Origin: Pseudomonadota bacterium
GTDB lineage: Bacteria > Pseudomonadota > Gammaproteobacteria > Burkholderiales > Rhodocyclaceae
DNA: 62,078 nt
Direction: 5' to 3'
Assembly (NCBI GenBank): GCA_018262285.1
Contig: JAGTRX010000008.1
Coordinates: 1-62,078, forward strand
Shown: in pieces, positions 33,505-43,516 of the stretch
Layout of the letters: every line of letters starts with the position of its first letter
Position numbering within the stretch: the first letter of the stretch is position 1
The notes under the pieces: generated by a model
What the model saw: only the letters and a program-made list of their open reading frames with translations
What the model was told of the DNA's origin: nothing
Databases searched by the model: none
Translations under genes and position numbers: made by a program

Positions 33505-36378
33505 ATGAAAACAGGGTTTAGCCGATCCAGGTTTGTCGCTACGCTTGTTTTTGCCGTGCTCTTGCTTTCGACAGTAGGAGTGTTATTGACGCGCAGCCTG
33601 ATCGACATTGCCAGAAGCGGGGTGATGCACGATGCCGAAAATACAGCGCTCATCGTCTCTCTCAACCTGACCAACGAGCTGAACAAGGTCGAAGCCGCCG
33701 GGGTCGCCTTATCGAGCGCCCCCCAGGTATTGCCGGCATTCTTGAGCCAGACCCCCGAGAACATCTCCCGCGCCAATGAAGCCCTCGACCACTGCCAGAA
33801 ATCGCTAAACGCCGCCGTTTGTTACCTGATTGATCGCGAAGGCCTGACCATTGCCGCATCCAATCGTGGCAGCAAGGATAGTTTTGTCGGCCAGTCCTAT
33901 ACTTTCCGCCCTTATTTTCAGCGGGCCATGCAGGGCAAAAATGGCGCTGATTTTGGCGTCGGCGCGTTAACCGGCAGACGCGGCTTCTTTTTCAGTGTGC
34001 CGGTCAGGGCGGAAAGCAAGGAAATTGCTGGCGTTGTCGTCGTCAAGGTGGAACTGGATGAACTGGAAGGCAAGTTTGGCAAATTCAAGTGGTTTCTTGC
34101 CGATCAAAGCGGCGTCATCTTCCTTTCATCGCTTGCCGAAGCGCGCCTGAAAAGCCTGTGGCCGCTGGCCGAGGAACAGCGGGCGCAACTCATCGCCTCC
34201 AAGCAGTTTGGTTCCGGGCCATTTGAAGCTCTGCTGGAACAACGCATCAGCGGTGAATCATTCTTCGATTTTCAGGGTCAGTCCTATGTGGCGCGGCAAA
34301 AGAAGACTGAATATGCCGGCACTTCCGTTGTGCTTTTCTGGCCGACGACGAATATCAGCGCTTACCGGCTATTTGGCATTATCTCGACCCTGCTCGTCAA
34401 TTTTTTGGCGATCAGCTTTCTGACGGTCATCTACGTCTTCAAGCGGGCCATCCGCGAACGCGAAAGCGCCGCCGTTGACTTGCAGCAGCGCGTGGATGAA
34501 CTGGTCGAAGCCAGAAAGGCCATGCTCAAAGTCATGCGGGATCTGGAAGCGGCGCGCCGCGAGGCCGAAGCTGCGACCCAGGCCAAGGCGGATTTTCTGG
34601 CCAACATGAGCCACGAAATTCGCACGCCGATGAACGCCATTATCGGCTTTTCCAGCCTGGCGCTTAAAACCGACCTTAATCCAAAGCAACGCGACTATTT
34701 GCGCAAAACCGAGCAATCGGGCAAGCATTTGCTGGGCATCATCAACGACATCCTCGATTTTTCCAAGATTGAAGCCGGCAAAATCGAAATCGAGCAAACC
34801 GGTTTTGATCTGGAAAAGGTCATGGAGAATGTTGCCAACCTGATTTCGGAAAAGGCCGCCAGCAAGGGCCTGGAACTGATTTTCGACATCCCGCCCGAGA
34901 CCCCGACCAACTTGATCGGCGACCCCTTGCGCTTGGGACAGATTCTGGTCAATTACGCCAACAATGCGGTCAAGTTTACCGAGCAAGGCGAAATCGTTAT
35001 CGCGGTCAAAGTCGTCACGGAAACGGCCGATGACGCCTTCCTGCGTTTTTCGGTCCAGGATACGGGCATTGGCCTGACCGAGGAGCAGATGGGCAAGTTG
35101 TTCCAGTCCTTCCAGCAGGCCGATAGCTCCACCTCGCGCAAATACGGCGGCACCGGCCTCGGCCTGGCCATCTCGAAAAGGCTGGCCGAACTGATGGGCG
35201 GCGAAGTCGGCGTCGAAAGCGAGCACGGCAAGGGCAGTACTTTCTGGTTCACGGCGCGCCTTGGCAAAGGAGACGCGCAACCGGAAGCGGAAAAACAGAC
35301 GGCCGTAGTGATGGAGAACCTGGCCAGCATCAGAGGCGCCTCCCTGCTTCTCGTTGAAGACAACGAATTCAACCAGCAAATTGCCAGGGAATTGCTGGAA
35401 GACGCCGGGTTGCTCGTGCAGATCGCCGATAACGGGCAACAAGCGCTGGAAATCGTCGGTCAGCAGAGCTTTGACGCTGTCTTGATGGACATGCAGATGC
35501 CGGTCATGGATGGCCTTGAGGCGACCCGTGAAATCCGCAAAATCGAAAAATTCCGCGAACTGCCGATCATCGCAATGACCGCCAATGTAATGACCGCCGA
35601 CATCGAAAAATGCCAGGCGGCCGGCATGAACGACCACGTTGGCAAACCCATCGAGCCGGAAGAGCTTTTCGCCAGACTGCTGAAATGGGTGAAGCCGCGC
35701 GCAGTACCCGCCTCAACGCCCTCCGCGCCAGCGCCAGCTCCAGCGGAAGAAACGACCGCCATTGAAGAACCATTGCCGGAGATTGCAGGGCTGGACACGA
35801 AATTGGGATTGAAGCGGGTTATGGGCAAAAGAGCGTCATACCTCGAGATGCTCAGACGCTTTATCAGCAATCAGGCCGATGCTCCGGCACAAATCCGGCA
35901 ACAACTGATGGCGGGCGACCGCGCCACCGCCGAACGCCTTGCCCATACGGCCAAAGGCATCAGCGGCAACATCGGCGCCACGTTACTGCAGGCCATGGCG
36001 GCCGAGATTGAAAAAGCCATCCGCGAGAGTCAAGATATTGCTGCCGTCGAAGCGCTAATCAAACCCTATGCCGAAGCGCATGAACATCTCGTTTCGCAAC
36101 TGAAGACGGAACTGCCGGAAAAATTTGCCGCGATCGCGCCAGTCGATCTTGCCCGTGCCGAAGAAGTCTGCCGCAAACTCCACGCCTTGCTGAAAAAGAA
36201 CGACAGCAAGGCCGTCAAGGTCATCAAGGAAGAAGAAGGCTTGCTAAAAACCTGTCTTGGCAGCAAATGCTTCCTCCCTCTTGAACAAGCCATCAGCCAG
36301 TTCGAGTTTGATGAGGCGCTGGCTATTTTGCTTGACCGGCTGAAGGAACTAGCTATTGAGGAGGATGCAGTACATTAG
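33505..36378 (+). CDS. hybrid sensor histidine kinase with receiver and Hpt domains
   Basis: A 957-residue membrane kinase. Domains in order: N-terminal helix (about 10-35), periplasmic PDC/Cache-type sensor with [28 protein letters not shown], second membrane helix (about 285-310), coiled-coil linker, HisKA with His370 ([10 protein letters not shown]), HATPase (N-box [12 protein letters not shown]2 [12 protein letters not shown]), receiver with Asp662 ([11 protein letters not shown]) and an Hpt domain with His814 (AHTAKGISG). A multistep phosphorelay is expected, probably to the HD-GYP protein. Its last 26 bases overlap the 3' end of the convergent effector relic. Confidence 0.93.
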   Translation: MKTGFSRSRFVATLVFAVLLLSTVGVLLTRSLIDIARSGVMHDAENTALIVSLNLTNELNKVEAAGVALSSAPQVLPAFLSQTPENISRANEALDHCQKSLNAAVCYLIDREGLTIAASNRGSKDSFVGQSYTFRPYFQRAMQGKNGADFGVGALTGRRGFFFSVPVRAESKEIAGVVVVKVELDELEGKFGKFKWFLADQSGVIFLSSLAEARLKSLWPLAEEQRAQLIASKQFGSGPFEALLEQRISGESFFDFQGQSYVARQKKTEYAGTSVVLFWPTTNISAYRLFGIISTLLVNFLAISFLTVIYVFKRAIRERESAAVDLQQRVDELVEARKAMLKVMRDLEAARREAEAATQAKADFLANMSHEIRTPMNAIIGFSSLALKTDLNPKQRDYLRKTEQSGKHLLGIINDILDFSKIEAGKIEIEQTGFDLEKVMENVANLISEKAASKGLELIFDIPPETPTNLIGDPLRLGQILVNYANNAVKFTEQGEIVIAVKVVTETADDAFLRFSVQDTGIGLTEEQMGKLFQSFQQADSSTSRKYGGTGLGLAISKRLAELMGGEVGVESEHGKGSTFWFTARLGKGDAQPEAEKQTAVVMENLASIRGASLLLVEDNEFNQQIARELLEDAGLLVQIADNGQQALEIVGQQSFDAVLMDMQMPVMDGLEATREIRKIEKFRELPIIAMTANVMTADIEKCQAAGMNDHVGKPIEPEELFARLLKWVKPRAVPASTPSAPAPAPAEETTAIEEPLPEIAGLDTKLGLKRVMGKRASYLEMLRRFISNQADAPAQIRQQLMAGDRATAERLAHTAKGISGNIGATLLQAMAAEIEKAIRESQDIAAVEALIKPYAEAHEHLVSQLKTELPEKFAAIAPVDLARAEEVCRKLHALLKKNDSKAVKVIKEEEGLLKTCLGSKCFLPLEQAISQFEFDEALAILLDRLKELAIEEDAVH

Positions 36379-37174
36379 GAAAAGCCTCTCCGACAGTGGT
36401 ATTGCCCATCGGTAAATTGCTTATTGAGGCGATGATCTGTTCCTTCATGGCTGGCGGAAAATCTTGAATGGTACTGGCCAGCGTCAGTGTCGGCGCTGTG
36501 AAACAAACGATGAGGAACGAGTCTTTTGCTGTGAGGTAATCCTTGCCGAGGAGTTCGCCCAGATTCTGGTAGTTAGAGTTCGCCAGTAAATCCTTAAGAT
36601 GATTGCCACGCAATTCATTGTTCGAAGAAATACGGTTCGACAACTTAAGTTGCTTGTCACCAAATTTGGCGATGAATTTGGATGGATCATTGGGGTGATT
36701 CTCAATGCCGGAAAATTTTTCTTTACTGTAATCCGGATCATTCAGGTGATTGAGCACAAAAGTCTCGACCGCCGGGTTGTCGGTCATGCATTGGGCGCAC
36801 ACCCTGGCATGATTTTGTGGGGTATGGTTTTGTTGCTGCAGCATCTGACGAGAAGCCTGCAGACCATCCTTGAAGCCCTGTACGCATTGCGCAATGGTTG
36901 CACGTTGCATCCCCTGAAGCAGGCTCTCCAAGCGGCTGCTTCTGGTTGACACTGCGCCGTCATTAAACAGCCTGCTGAAGAAATCCTTGATTCCATTGGC
37001 GATTTTCTGACCTATGGTCATCTGCCCCAGATCCTAGCGATGTACCTTGATCTGGTCATCCACCAGCGTAACACTGTAGCTTCGGTCGCCGAGTTTGATA
37101 CTGCCGCGCGAGACGACATCCTGAATATTGTGCTGCTGGATGTCAGCGACCTTGTTGATATTGATTGCAGGCAT
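36353..37174 (-). pseudogene. one-module T3SS effector interrupted by an amber codon
   Basis: A 274-codon gene with a TAG stop at codon 47 (37036-37034). Its start is the ATG at 37174, MPAININKVADIQQHNIQDV, nearly identical to the two-module paralogue at 41914-43137, which reads CAG (Gln) at the equivalent place (KVHRQDLG). After the stop the same frame continues for 222 codons, and an internal ATG at 37021 could start it without the N-terminal secretion signal. The body is one copy of a module of about 150 residues (CAQCMTDNPAVETF, NHLNDPDYSK, NHPNDPSKFIAKFGDKQ). It could be inactive, or need readthrough. Confidence 0.78.
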
Positions 37175-37232
37175 GGTGCGCCTTCCTTAAGTCAAAGATG
37201 CGGTTGCGACTGTTGCGAAAAACGGATGACGC

Positions 37233-37673
37233 CTAAGCAAAGTTAATGTTGTAGCTGACCTGATCCCTGACTACTTCTTCCTTGAAATCGTTGAGAGAGG
37301 CTGCTTTCCAGTACTCCAGTTCGGCGATGACTTTTTCAATCATGTCCTCACCTTTTTCAAGTTCAGCCTGGTCGAGTACCAAATGCACCTCGATGGCATC
37401 TTCTTCGGGGGAAAGGGAGATTACCGGGGCGGAGAGCTTGGCGTTTGATCGATTTCTTTTCAGCATCTCCTTGGTGATTTCGATGGGCAGTGGAGGCGTG
37501 TGGAGCTGGCCGAAGATCACCAGTTTTGCGCTGGTATCGGGTTTGTAGAGGGTGAGAACCAGCTCGGTGTCGAGCATCAATTGGCAAACCCCGGATTGGT
37601 CGAATTCGAGCGTGGTCAGCCCGGTTCGCTTGCCAAGGTCTGACAGCCAATCTTCCCTGTAATCTTGAGTCAT
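37233..37673 (-). CDS. class-I T3SS chaperone for the module-family effector
   Basis: A 146-residue acidic CesT-type protein with a strong AAGGAG ribosome-binding site. Layout: helix (EDWLSDLGKRTGLTTL), strands (GVCQLMLDTELVLTLY, KLVIFGQLH), dimer helix (IEITKEMLKRN), strands (VISLSPEEDAIEVHLVLD) and helix (MIEKVIAELEYWKAASL). It is 58 bases upstream of the interrupted effector. A 13-codon relic of the same gene precedes the paralogous effector (43150-43191), showing that both loci had the same chaperone-effector order. Confidence 0.82.
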   Translation of the reverse strand: MTQDYREDWLSDLGKRTGLTTLEFDQSGVCQLMLDTELVLTLYKPDTSAKLVIFGQLHTPPLPIEITKEMLKRNRSNAKLSAPVISLSPEEDAIEVHLVLDQAELEKGEDMIEKVIAELEYWKAASLNDFKEEVVRDQVSYNINFA

Positions 37674-37763
37674 GCTCTTTACTCCTTCTGTGCAATAAGT
37701 TGATCAGTAAAAAAAGCGTTGTGCTTTTGAGGCCAGCTTCGAATAAGCATCTACAAGCCTGCC

Positions 37764-40700
37764 TCAAAACGTGTAAGGAAAAGCGGTTTCTTTCACTTCG
37801 GCCGGAAAGGGGGATGTGACCAATTTGGACTTTTCGCTGTGGGTGAACGTAATGCCTTCACCTTGCTTGTTCACCGCATACCATTTGCCGCCGGGATTCG
37901 CTTTGGTTGCGATGAAGATTTTTGTCATGGTCGAATTCAGTGCGTGCAAGGAAAGCACTTTCGTAGAATCGTTCCTCATTTCTCTTGGGCCATGTTTGCG
38001 CAGGAACCCTTCGGCTTCAATGCTCACTTTGTTTTCTATTGCATGAACGTTCAGCGCGAAGGCTGTGGTCGTGGCGATCATCGTCCCTAATGCCCCGTGC
38101 AAACTCGCAAAATCATTCTCAAATTTATCGAATTCTTTTTGGTCTGGAATCAAACCACTGAGATCAAGGCCAGTGGATATCTTAAATGAATTATTGCCAA
38201 ATATTTTCTTTATATCTTGAGAAACTGTTTTGTCGAGGCCATTTTCTTCCGCTTTGACAAGCTCTGCCGCCAGATTGCTGGTCTGTTTATACAGCTTGAC
38301 AAAATGTTTTTCTGAATTTGTTGTTAGTCGAAAATCTGCCTGTTTCGTGGCGATGGCAATATCCTTCTTATTGTTCTCCTTCACTGCTTCCGGATTGTCT
38401 GTTTCGGTTTTCCTGTTGTAGAGGCTCTTCAATTGACTTGTTATTTCCAAGGCATCATTATTCTGCATCGCTTTCACAACCAGGTCCGCCGGTTTGTTCT
38501 CAAGGTAAAGAGAAACATTTACGCGATTATCAAGGGTCATGGCATTTTGGCCGATGTTAAACAGGGTTTGATAAGCGTTTAACATGGTCGATTTCAGATT
38601 GGTCATGGCCTTGATGTTTTCTTTGGAGAAATATTTGCTACCAGTTTGTTCGGCAATTTCCAGCTTGCGTTCTTTATCGGCAAGCGCAAACATCACGTTG
38701 TTAAAAGCATGAATCGTCTTGCTGAGCGATTCCTTTGCCTCTCTCTGCTTTAAGTCGACGCCCGCTCCGCCTCTGGCCAAGGTGTCGGTGTAGTCAGTCA
38801 TCTTGTTCGCAAATTCCGCAACGCAGGCACGGATGTCGTCGGCGTTTGGCAAACCTGCCTGTGTGATGGCGATGGCAGAATCACCGAAAAGGGTCACCAA
38901 ATCTGCGGTCTGAATCCGTGCAGAAGTCATCTTGTTTACTTCTGTGCACAATTCCAGAGTCGCATCAGCAGTGCCGAGTACGCTTGGATCCATGTCGGAG
39001 GAGATGTCAAAGTCCCAGTTCGTCTTCAGCCCCCCGCAAATATCCGCATTAAGCTTTACCCTTGGGTCTTGATCATGTGCGCCGATCAGGGACGTATTAA
39101 ACTTGTCCAGCAAGGCATAGAGCGTCCCCTTCAGTTCAGAATCGGGCTGGGCATTATTGTTCTTTAAAAGGTGATCGATAATTGCATTGCAGTCGTTCGC
39201 CCACTCCTCAGCATTTGTACCTTCAGGGCAGTAGCATTTCAGACTGTTCAATTGTTCGACGTGGCTTTCAATTTCGTTCATATTGAGAAGACCAGTCAAG
39301 TCAGATTTAATTTCGGTCAGAAGCGATATTTCCTTCTGGAAAGACTCGAAAAGCTTGTTCTTGCTGATTTCCCTGTTTTTCGAATTATCGATACTGCTCA
39401 AAGTATCGGCAATTTCATAAGCATAGGCATCCTTAATGCTTGCAATCAGGTTTTCGACTTTCTCTTTCGTATCGTGAATCGTGCCTAAATCCATTTGTTC
39501 AAAGGGTGCTGATTCTTTTAATTCGCGCAAGCGCGCATTCAGCGTCTGGTTGCCGGTATCAAGCTTTTCGCTAAACGATACATAAGCCATTAATTTATTG
39601 TTGACCGGAGCAATCTTTTCTTGCATCAGGCTAATATTTCGCTCTTTCAGCGCTTCAATGTCAGACTGGGTGAACGCTGGCACTTTGAACACAAATGATC
39701 TGGAGGCATCGATTCTTGAAAACAGGTTGGTAATTTTTTGCTCGGCGGCGTTGCCAAGTCCTTGCGTAAAATGTGCCTTATTCGCCTGGATGAGTTGCAG
39801 ACTGGGAAGATCCTCTTCCTTGACCTTGACTTTGAATTCGTCGGCCAGGTGGCGGGCAATGACAAGGCAAGCCTTTTTCCATTCGCCACCATCAACCCCG
39901 GCGGGTGGCGTATCCCGCTTTTCTTTCAGAATATTGGCAAGGTTAATGGCTTCAATCTCTGTCCTGAGTCCATTTAGCTCGTTTTGAACGGCCACAAATT
40001 TTCGCGTCATGTCGTTGACCGAATTTACAGCCTGCTGAGCAACGGCTTTAGCCCCCTTGACGCCACTTGTACTCTTGGTGCTATCTGTCAGGGATTTCTC
40101 AATCGTGGCTTTAATATCCTTATCCAGTTCGGATCTGCCGCTTTCTATTGCATCCAGCGTCTTCCCCTTGCTGTCCAAAAGTTCATATAGTTTTTTATTT
40201 GCGACCTCAGCGTTTACCAATTGTGGTGTGTATTTGTTTGGCACTTGCTGATGAATTTGCGCTGCCGTTTCGGCGGCAAGCGCTTTCGTTGCAATGTCTT
40301 TTCCCAGATGAATTGTTTGCGCGATAATGCTATTAACGTCATGCTGGATCGCATCGAACTGATCCATAGACAGGCTGGTCGTGTCGGAAAGCTTGGAACG
40401 AAGGTTCTGAATACCACTGGCAATATCCTGTAGTTCCGGCCCATGCGTTGTACAAAGCGCTTCCAGCGTATTAAGTTTTCCGCGAAGTTCCAGCTTCAGT
40501 CGCTGCTCCTTGCTACCGAAAATGCCCAAAACGGTATCCTCCAGTCGTTGCAGCGGGCTTCGCGGCACGATGGGCTGTGCGATAACCTCGTCAGGCACTT
40601 TCGCCGTAATCAATTCCTTGAATTTTGTGGCGAATCCCGCATGATCACGCATCAACGGGTTGGCATCGGCGTCATTGTGCGCGTCAACCGGCATATCCAC

Positions 40701-41252
40701 GATTGGACGCAAAGCCGCCTTGATGTGGTTCAGCGCTTGAGGATTTGAGTCGTGCAAGCTGTTTATGAGCCTGTTTATGAAAATCTCTTCCGCCTCTGCG
40801 CGCGGGATGCCGTAAGAATTGGCGACCATGTTGATTTCGCCATTGAACTTGTCGATCTCGCTGGAGATGTCAGATAAAAGCTCGGCACGGGCGCGCACGA
40901 CAGCCCCGCCTTCTTTTCCCTGCAACCTGTTCAGGTTGTATAGCTTCCCGCTAATTTTTCCAAGATGGGACTCAATATCTTCCTGAGCCCGGCTCAGCTT
41001 GCCTTTGGAACACCAGCCACTGAATGTTTTATCGACGAGCTTGAATAATTTTTGCAGGATGTTGACGCCGCTTCTGTCTGGCGCGCTTGGCTTTCTTTGC
41101 CCGCCGAGGGGTGGGGTCATTGCCTCGGCGTGGGTGATGAGATTATGTCGGTCAACTACAATGACAGCTTGGCCACCAAGCTCATCCATTTTATAGGCAT
41201 TGTTTTGGGCGGTGAGTATATTGAGCGCTTGGGCTGTATTTAAACCGATCAT
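37764..41252 (-). CDS. very large coiled-coil putative T3SS effector (1162 aa)
   Basis: A 1162-residue, almost wholly alpha-helical protein with repeated long helices and coiled-coil character. The N-terminus (GLNTAQALNILTAQNNAYKMD) has no signal peptide; it looks like a T3SS signal. Composition is lower in GC and richer in Lys/Asn than the flanking genes. The C-terminal end contains a small strand-rich region (IFIATKANPGGKWYAVNKQGEGITFTHSE). No catalytic motif is visible. The chaperone at 41333 lies 80 bases upstream on the same strand, so it is likely a secreted substrate. It may be a structural or host-binding protein. Confidence 0.72.
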   Translation of the reverse strand: MIGLNTAQALNILTAQNNAYKMDELGGQAVIVVDRHNLITHAEAMTPPLGGQRKPSAPDRSGVNILQKLFKLVDKTFSGWCSKGKLSRAQEDIESHLGKISGKLYNLNRLQGKEGGAVVRARAELLSDISSEIDKFNGEINMVANSYGIPRAEAEEIFINRLINSLHDSNPQALNHIKAALRPIVDMPVDAHNDADANPLMRDHAGFATKFKELITAKVPDEVIAQPIVPRSPLQRLEDTVLGIFGSKEQRLKLELRGKLNTLEALCTTHGPELQDIASGIQNLRSKLSDTTSLSMDQFDAIQHDVNSIIAQTIHLGKDIATKALAAETAAQIHQQVPNKYTPQLVNAEVANKKLYELLDSKGKTLDAIESGRSELDKDIKATIEKSLTDSTKSTSGVKGAKAVAQQAVNSVNDMTRKFVAVQNELNGLRTEIEAINLANILKEKRDTPPAGVDGGEWKKACLVIARHLADEFKVKVKEEDLPSLQLIQANKAHFTQGLGNAAEQKITNLFSRIDASRSFVFKVPAFTQSDIEALKERNISLMQEKIAPVNNKLMAYVSFSEKLDTGNQTLNARLRELKESAPFEQMDLGTIHDTKEKVENLIASIKDAYAYEIADTLSSIDNSKNREISKNKLFESFQKEISLLTEIKSDLTGLLNMNEIESHVEQLNSLKCYCPEGTNAEEWANDCNAIIDHLLKNNNAQPDSELKGTLYALLDKFNTSLIGAHDQDPRVKLNADICGGLKTNWDFDISSDMDPSVLGTADATLELCTEVNKMTSARIQTADLVTLFGDSAIAITQAGLPNADDIRACVAEFANKMTDYTDTLARGGAGVDLKQREAKESLSKTIHAFNNVMFALADKERKLEIAEQTGSKYFSKENIKAMTNLKSTMLNAYQTLFNIGQNAMTLDNRVNVSLYLENKPADLVVKAMQNNDALEITSQLKSLYNRKTETDNPEAVKENNKKDIAIATKQADFRLTTNSEKHFVKLYKQTSNLAAELVKAEENGLDKTVSQDIKKIFGNNSFKISTGLDLSGLIPDQKEFDKFENDFASLHGALGTMIATTTAFALNVHAIENKVSIEAEGFLRKHGPREMRNDSTKVLSLHALNSTMTKIFIATKANPGGKWYAVNKQGEGITFTHSEKSKLVTSPFPAEVKETAFPYTF

Positions 41253-41332
41253 GATAAAACTCTCCTAGCAATTACTGCGGCAAAACCAGTACTCATATTG
41301 TTAGTGCCGGATTTCTGCAAACGGGTTTCTGT

Positions 41333-41860
41333 TCAGAGATTGCCGCTGAATCGACCAAAGTATGAATCGGTAGGCGCCCCCTGCGGCAAGGCGGAGGAAT
41401 TATCCATCTGATTACTGATGCTTTTCTCGAATTCGTTCAGCAGCATTCCAGAGGTGAACTGAGCGCCACTGGTCAATGCATTGCTATCGATCTTGTTTTT
41501 CCATTCGATATAGGCGGCGACGAACGATTCAAAAATATCGAAAAACACATCTTCCGAAATACCCGGCACAGCGATACGCGAAAAAAGACAAAGTTGGTCG
41601 TTGTCGTTAATACCAAAGCTGGCATTTTCAACGCTATTGAACAAATAGTGCGCCCGCATCAGTGCAACAAGCTGCGCTGCGTTGAATTTACCAACCGAAT
41701 CCTCAATGACCGAGTGCATATAGAGATAATTATTCTCTTCTTCAAAATCTATAATGATTTTTTGGTTGATTTTGATGCGGCATAGGCCATTTTTATCGAG
41801 ATTCAAGTTGCCAATGCCAAGTCTGTTGCCAAGCAATTGGATCAGGTCATTTGATTGCAT
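41333..41860 (-). CDS. class-I T3SS chaperone for the giant effector
   Basis: A 175-residue acidic CesT-type protein. Layout: helix (DLIQLLGNRLGIGNL), strands (LCRIKINQKIIIDFEEENN, LYMHSVIED), dimer helix (AAQLVALMRAHYLFNSV), strand (FGINDNDQLCLFSRIAV) and helix (VFFDIFESFVAAYIEWKNK). The C-terminal tail is longer than usual and Ser/Gln-rich. It is 80 bases upstream of the 1162-residue effector and 53 bases after the two-module effector. Confidence 0.8.
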   Translation of the reverse strand: MQSNDLIQLLGNRLGIGNLNLDKNGLCRIKINQKIIIDFEEENNYLYMHSVIEDSVGKFNAAQLVALMRAHYLFNSVENASFGINDNDQLCLFSRIAVPGISEDVFFDIFESFVAAYIEWKNKIDSNALTSGAQFTSGMLLNEFEKSISNQMDNSSALPQGAPTDSYFGRFSGNL

Positions 41861-41913
41861 AATGTTTCCAGGGTAAATGTTATAAAGTGTCTGACCGACT
41901 CAAGTTGTCAGGT

Positions 41914-43137
41914 TTATTGGACTTGGGCATGGAATACATGCGCAAAGGCCTCGCCTATGGTGGTGTTGCCGATCTGTTGATCGCTGATGGAAGCGATGAT
42001 CTGATTCTTGATGACCGGCGGATAATCCCGGATTTGTGACATCAGTGTCTCGACCGGGAATTTGTAACCAACGAGCAGCATCGAGTCTGTTGAGGTCAGG
42101 TAATCTTTACCGATAAGTTCGCCCAGATTCTGATAATTAGCATTCATCAGTCCGTCCTTCAGGCGTTCGCCGCGAAGTTCAAGATTTGAAGAAATACGGT
42201 TCGAAAACTCAATCTGCTTGTCGCCAAATTTGGCAATGAATTTGGAGGGGTCATTGGGGTGAGCCTCAACGCCCGTAAAATTGGCTTTACTGTAATCCGG
42301 GTCGTTCAGGTGATTGAGCAAGAATTGCTGGATATCAGGTTTGTCGCTCATGCATTGAGCGCAGGTTTCGGCATGATTTTGCGGGGTATGGTTTTTAAGC
42401 GCTTCTTGAGTTTCCTGCAGGTTGGCCTTGAAATCCTGCATCAGTTGCGGATGCAGTAAGTGCGCCAAGGCCGTGCCGACAGTCGTATTGCCCATCGGCT
42501 CATTGCAGATGGTCGCGATGATCTGATTCTTCATGTTCTGAGGATAAGCCTCAATCTTGACCATCAGTTCCAGCACAGGCGGGGTGAAACAATAGACCAG
42601 CATCGAATCTTTGGCGGTGAGATGATTTTTGCCTATGAGTTCGCCAAGATTCTGGTAGTTACCCTTGGTCAATTCATTTTTGAGACTTTCGCCGCGAAGC
42701 TCGAGGTTTGTTGATATGCGGTTCGAGAACTCAATTTGCTTGTCGCCAAATTTGGCAATGAATTTGGAGGGGTCATTGGGGTGAGCCTCAATGCCCGTAA
42801 AATTGGCTTTGCTGTAATCCGGATCATTCAAGTGATTGAGTACGAACTCTTGGATCGCCGGGCTGTCACTCATGCATTGGGCGCACGCTACCAGGCGGGT
42901 GGTTCTGGTTTTTACCGAACCATCGTTAAATAGCCTGCTGAAAAAATCCTTGATTCCATTGGCAATTTTTTGGCCTAGCGACAAATTCCCCAGATCCTGG
43001 CGATGTACCTTGATCTGGTCATTCACCAGCGTAACGCTGTATTTCCGGTCACCCAGCTTGATACTGCCTTGCGACATGACATCCTGAATATTGTGTTGCT
43101 GGATGTCAGCGACCTTGTTGATATTGATTGCAGGCAT
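41914..43137 (-). CDS. two-module T3SS effector (paralogue of the interrupted gene)
   Basis: A 407-residue protein: a polar N-terminal region (MPAININKVADIQQHNIQDV), a linker (LSLGQKIANGIKDFFSRLF) and two tandem modules of about 150 residues each, beginning ACAQCMSDSPAIQEF and TCAQCMSDKPDIQQF. Each module has CxxC, NHLNDPDYSKANFTG, AHPNDPSKFIAKFGDKQIEF and an end GNTTxGxAxAHxxH. The interrupted gene at 36353-37174 holds one module, so the family has three copies here. No catalytic motif is evident. It would be made with the relic chaperone ahead of it; the CesT protein at 37233 may serve both. Confidence 0.75.
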   Translation of the reverse strand: MPAININKVADIQQHNIQDVMSQGSIKLGDRKYSVTLVNDQIKVHRQDLGNLSLGQKIANGIKDFFSRLFNDGSVKTRTTRLVACAQCMSDSPAIQEFVLNHLNDPDYSKANFTGIEAHPNDPSKFIAKFGDKQIEFSNRISTNLELRGESLKNELTKGNYQNLGELIGKNHLTAKDSMLVYCFTPPVLELMVKIEAYPQNMKNQIIATICNEPMGNTTVGTALAHLLHPQLMQDFKANLQETQEALKNHTPQNHAETCAQCMSDKPDIQQFLLNHLNDPDYSKANFTGVEAHPNDPSKFIAKFGDKQIEFSNRISSNLELRGERLKDGLMNANYQNLGELIGKDYLTSTDSMLLVGYKFPVETLMSQIRDYPPVIKNQIIASISDQQIGNTTIGEAFAHVFHAQVQ

Positions 43138-43149
43138 AGTGCGCCTCCC

Positions 43150-43191
43150 TTAAGTGAAATCGATGTTGGTTTCTCTGTACTCTTGAGTCAT
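43150..43191 (-). pseudogene. 13-codon relic of a CesT chaperone gene
   Basis: The frame MTQEYRETNIDFT, stop, has the N-terminus (MTQDYRE) and C-terminus (YNINFA, stop) of the chaperone at 37233-37673, joined directly. The middle 130 or so codons have been deleted. It keeps the same place, upstream of a paralogous effector, and its upstream sequence also resembles that of the intact gene. Confidence 0.65.
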
Positions 43192-43306
43192 GTTCTTTAC
43201 GCGTTCCATTTATCCAAGAGCATAGCGGTTTTGAAGCTCGGCAGCGGGGTTAATGTGACCCGTCGGCGATTGAAGGTGATCTATGGTGAGATTGAATACT
43301 GGCTTA

Positions 43307-43331
43307 GTAACAGCATGCCCTGCTCAGTTCC
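43307..43331 (-). promoter_or_regulatory. HrpL-type promoter box 5 (GGAACT-N14-GTTACTAA)
   Basis: On the minus strand GGAACT (43331-43326) and GTTAC (43311-43307), 14 bases apart, followed by TAA. It is 115 bases before the chaperone relic and heads the effector operon running left to 36353. Confidence 0.75.
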
Positions 43332-43516
43332 GCGCGGCACCATCTGTCTGGTAGGCGCTGGTGCAGATGCTTGAAGAGTGGGTCGATCAAGCCTGCTTGC
43401 CGCTAACACCGCTTTTGCAAAAGGCTTGATTGCGCGTGTCTCGCCAGCTTTGCCCAGATTTCAGCAGGAAGACGTGCAATCGGCTGGAAATTTTTTCGTT
43501 TTAGCAGTTCAATCAT

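Noticed and set aside
34369..35637. Minus-strand open frame of 422 codons inside the hybrid kinase
   Set aside because: Antisense shadow of a clear histidine kinase.
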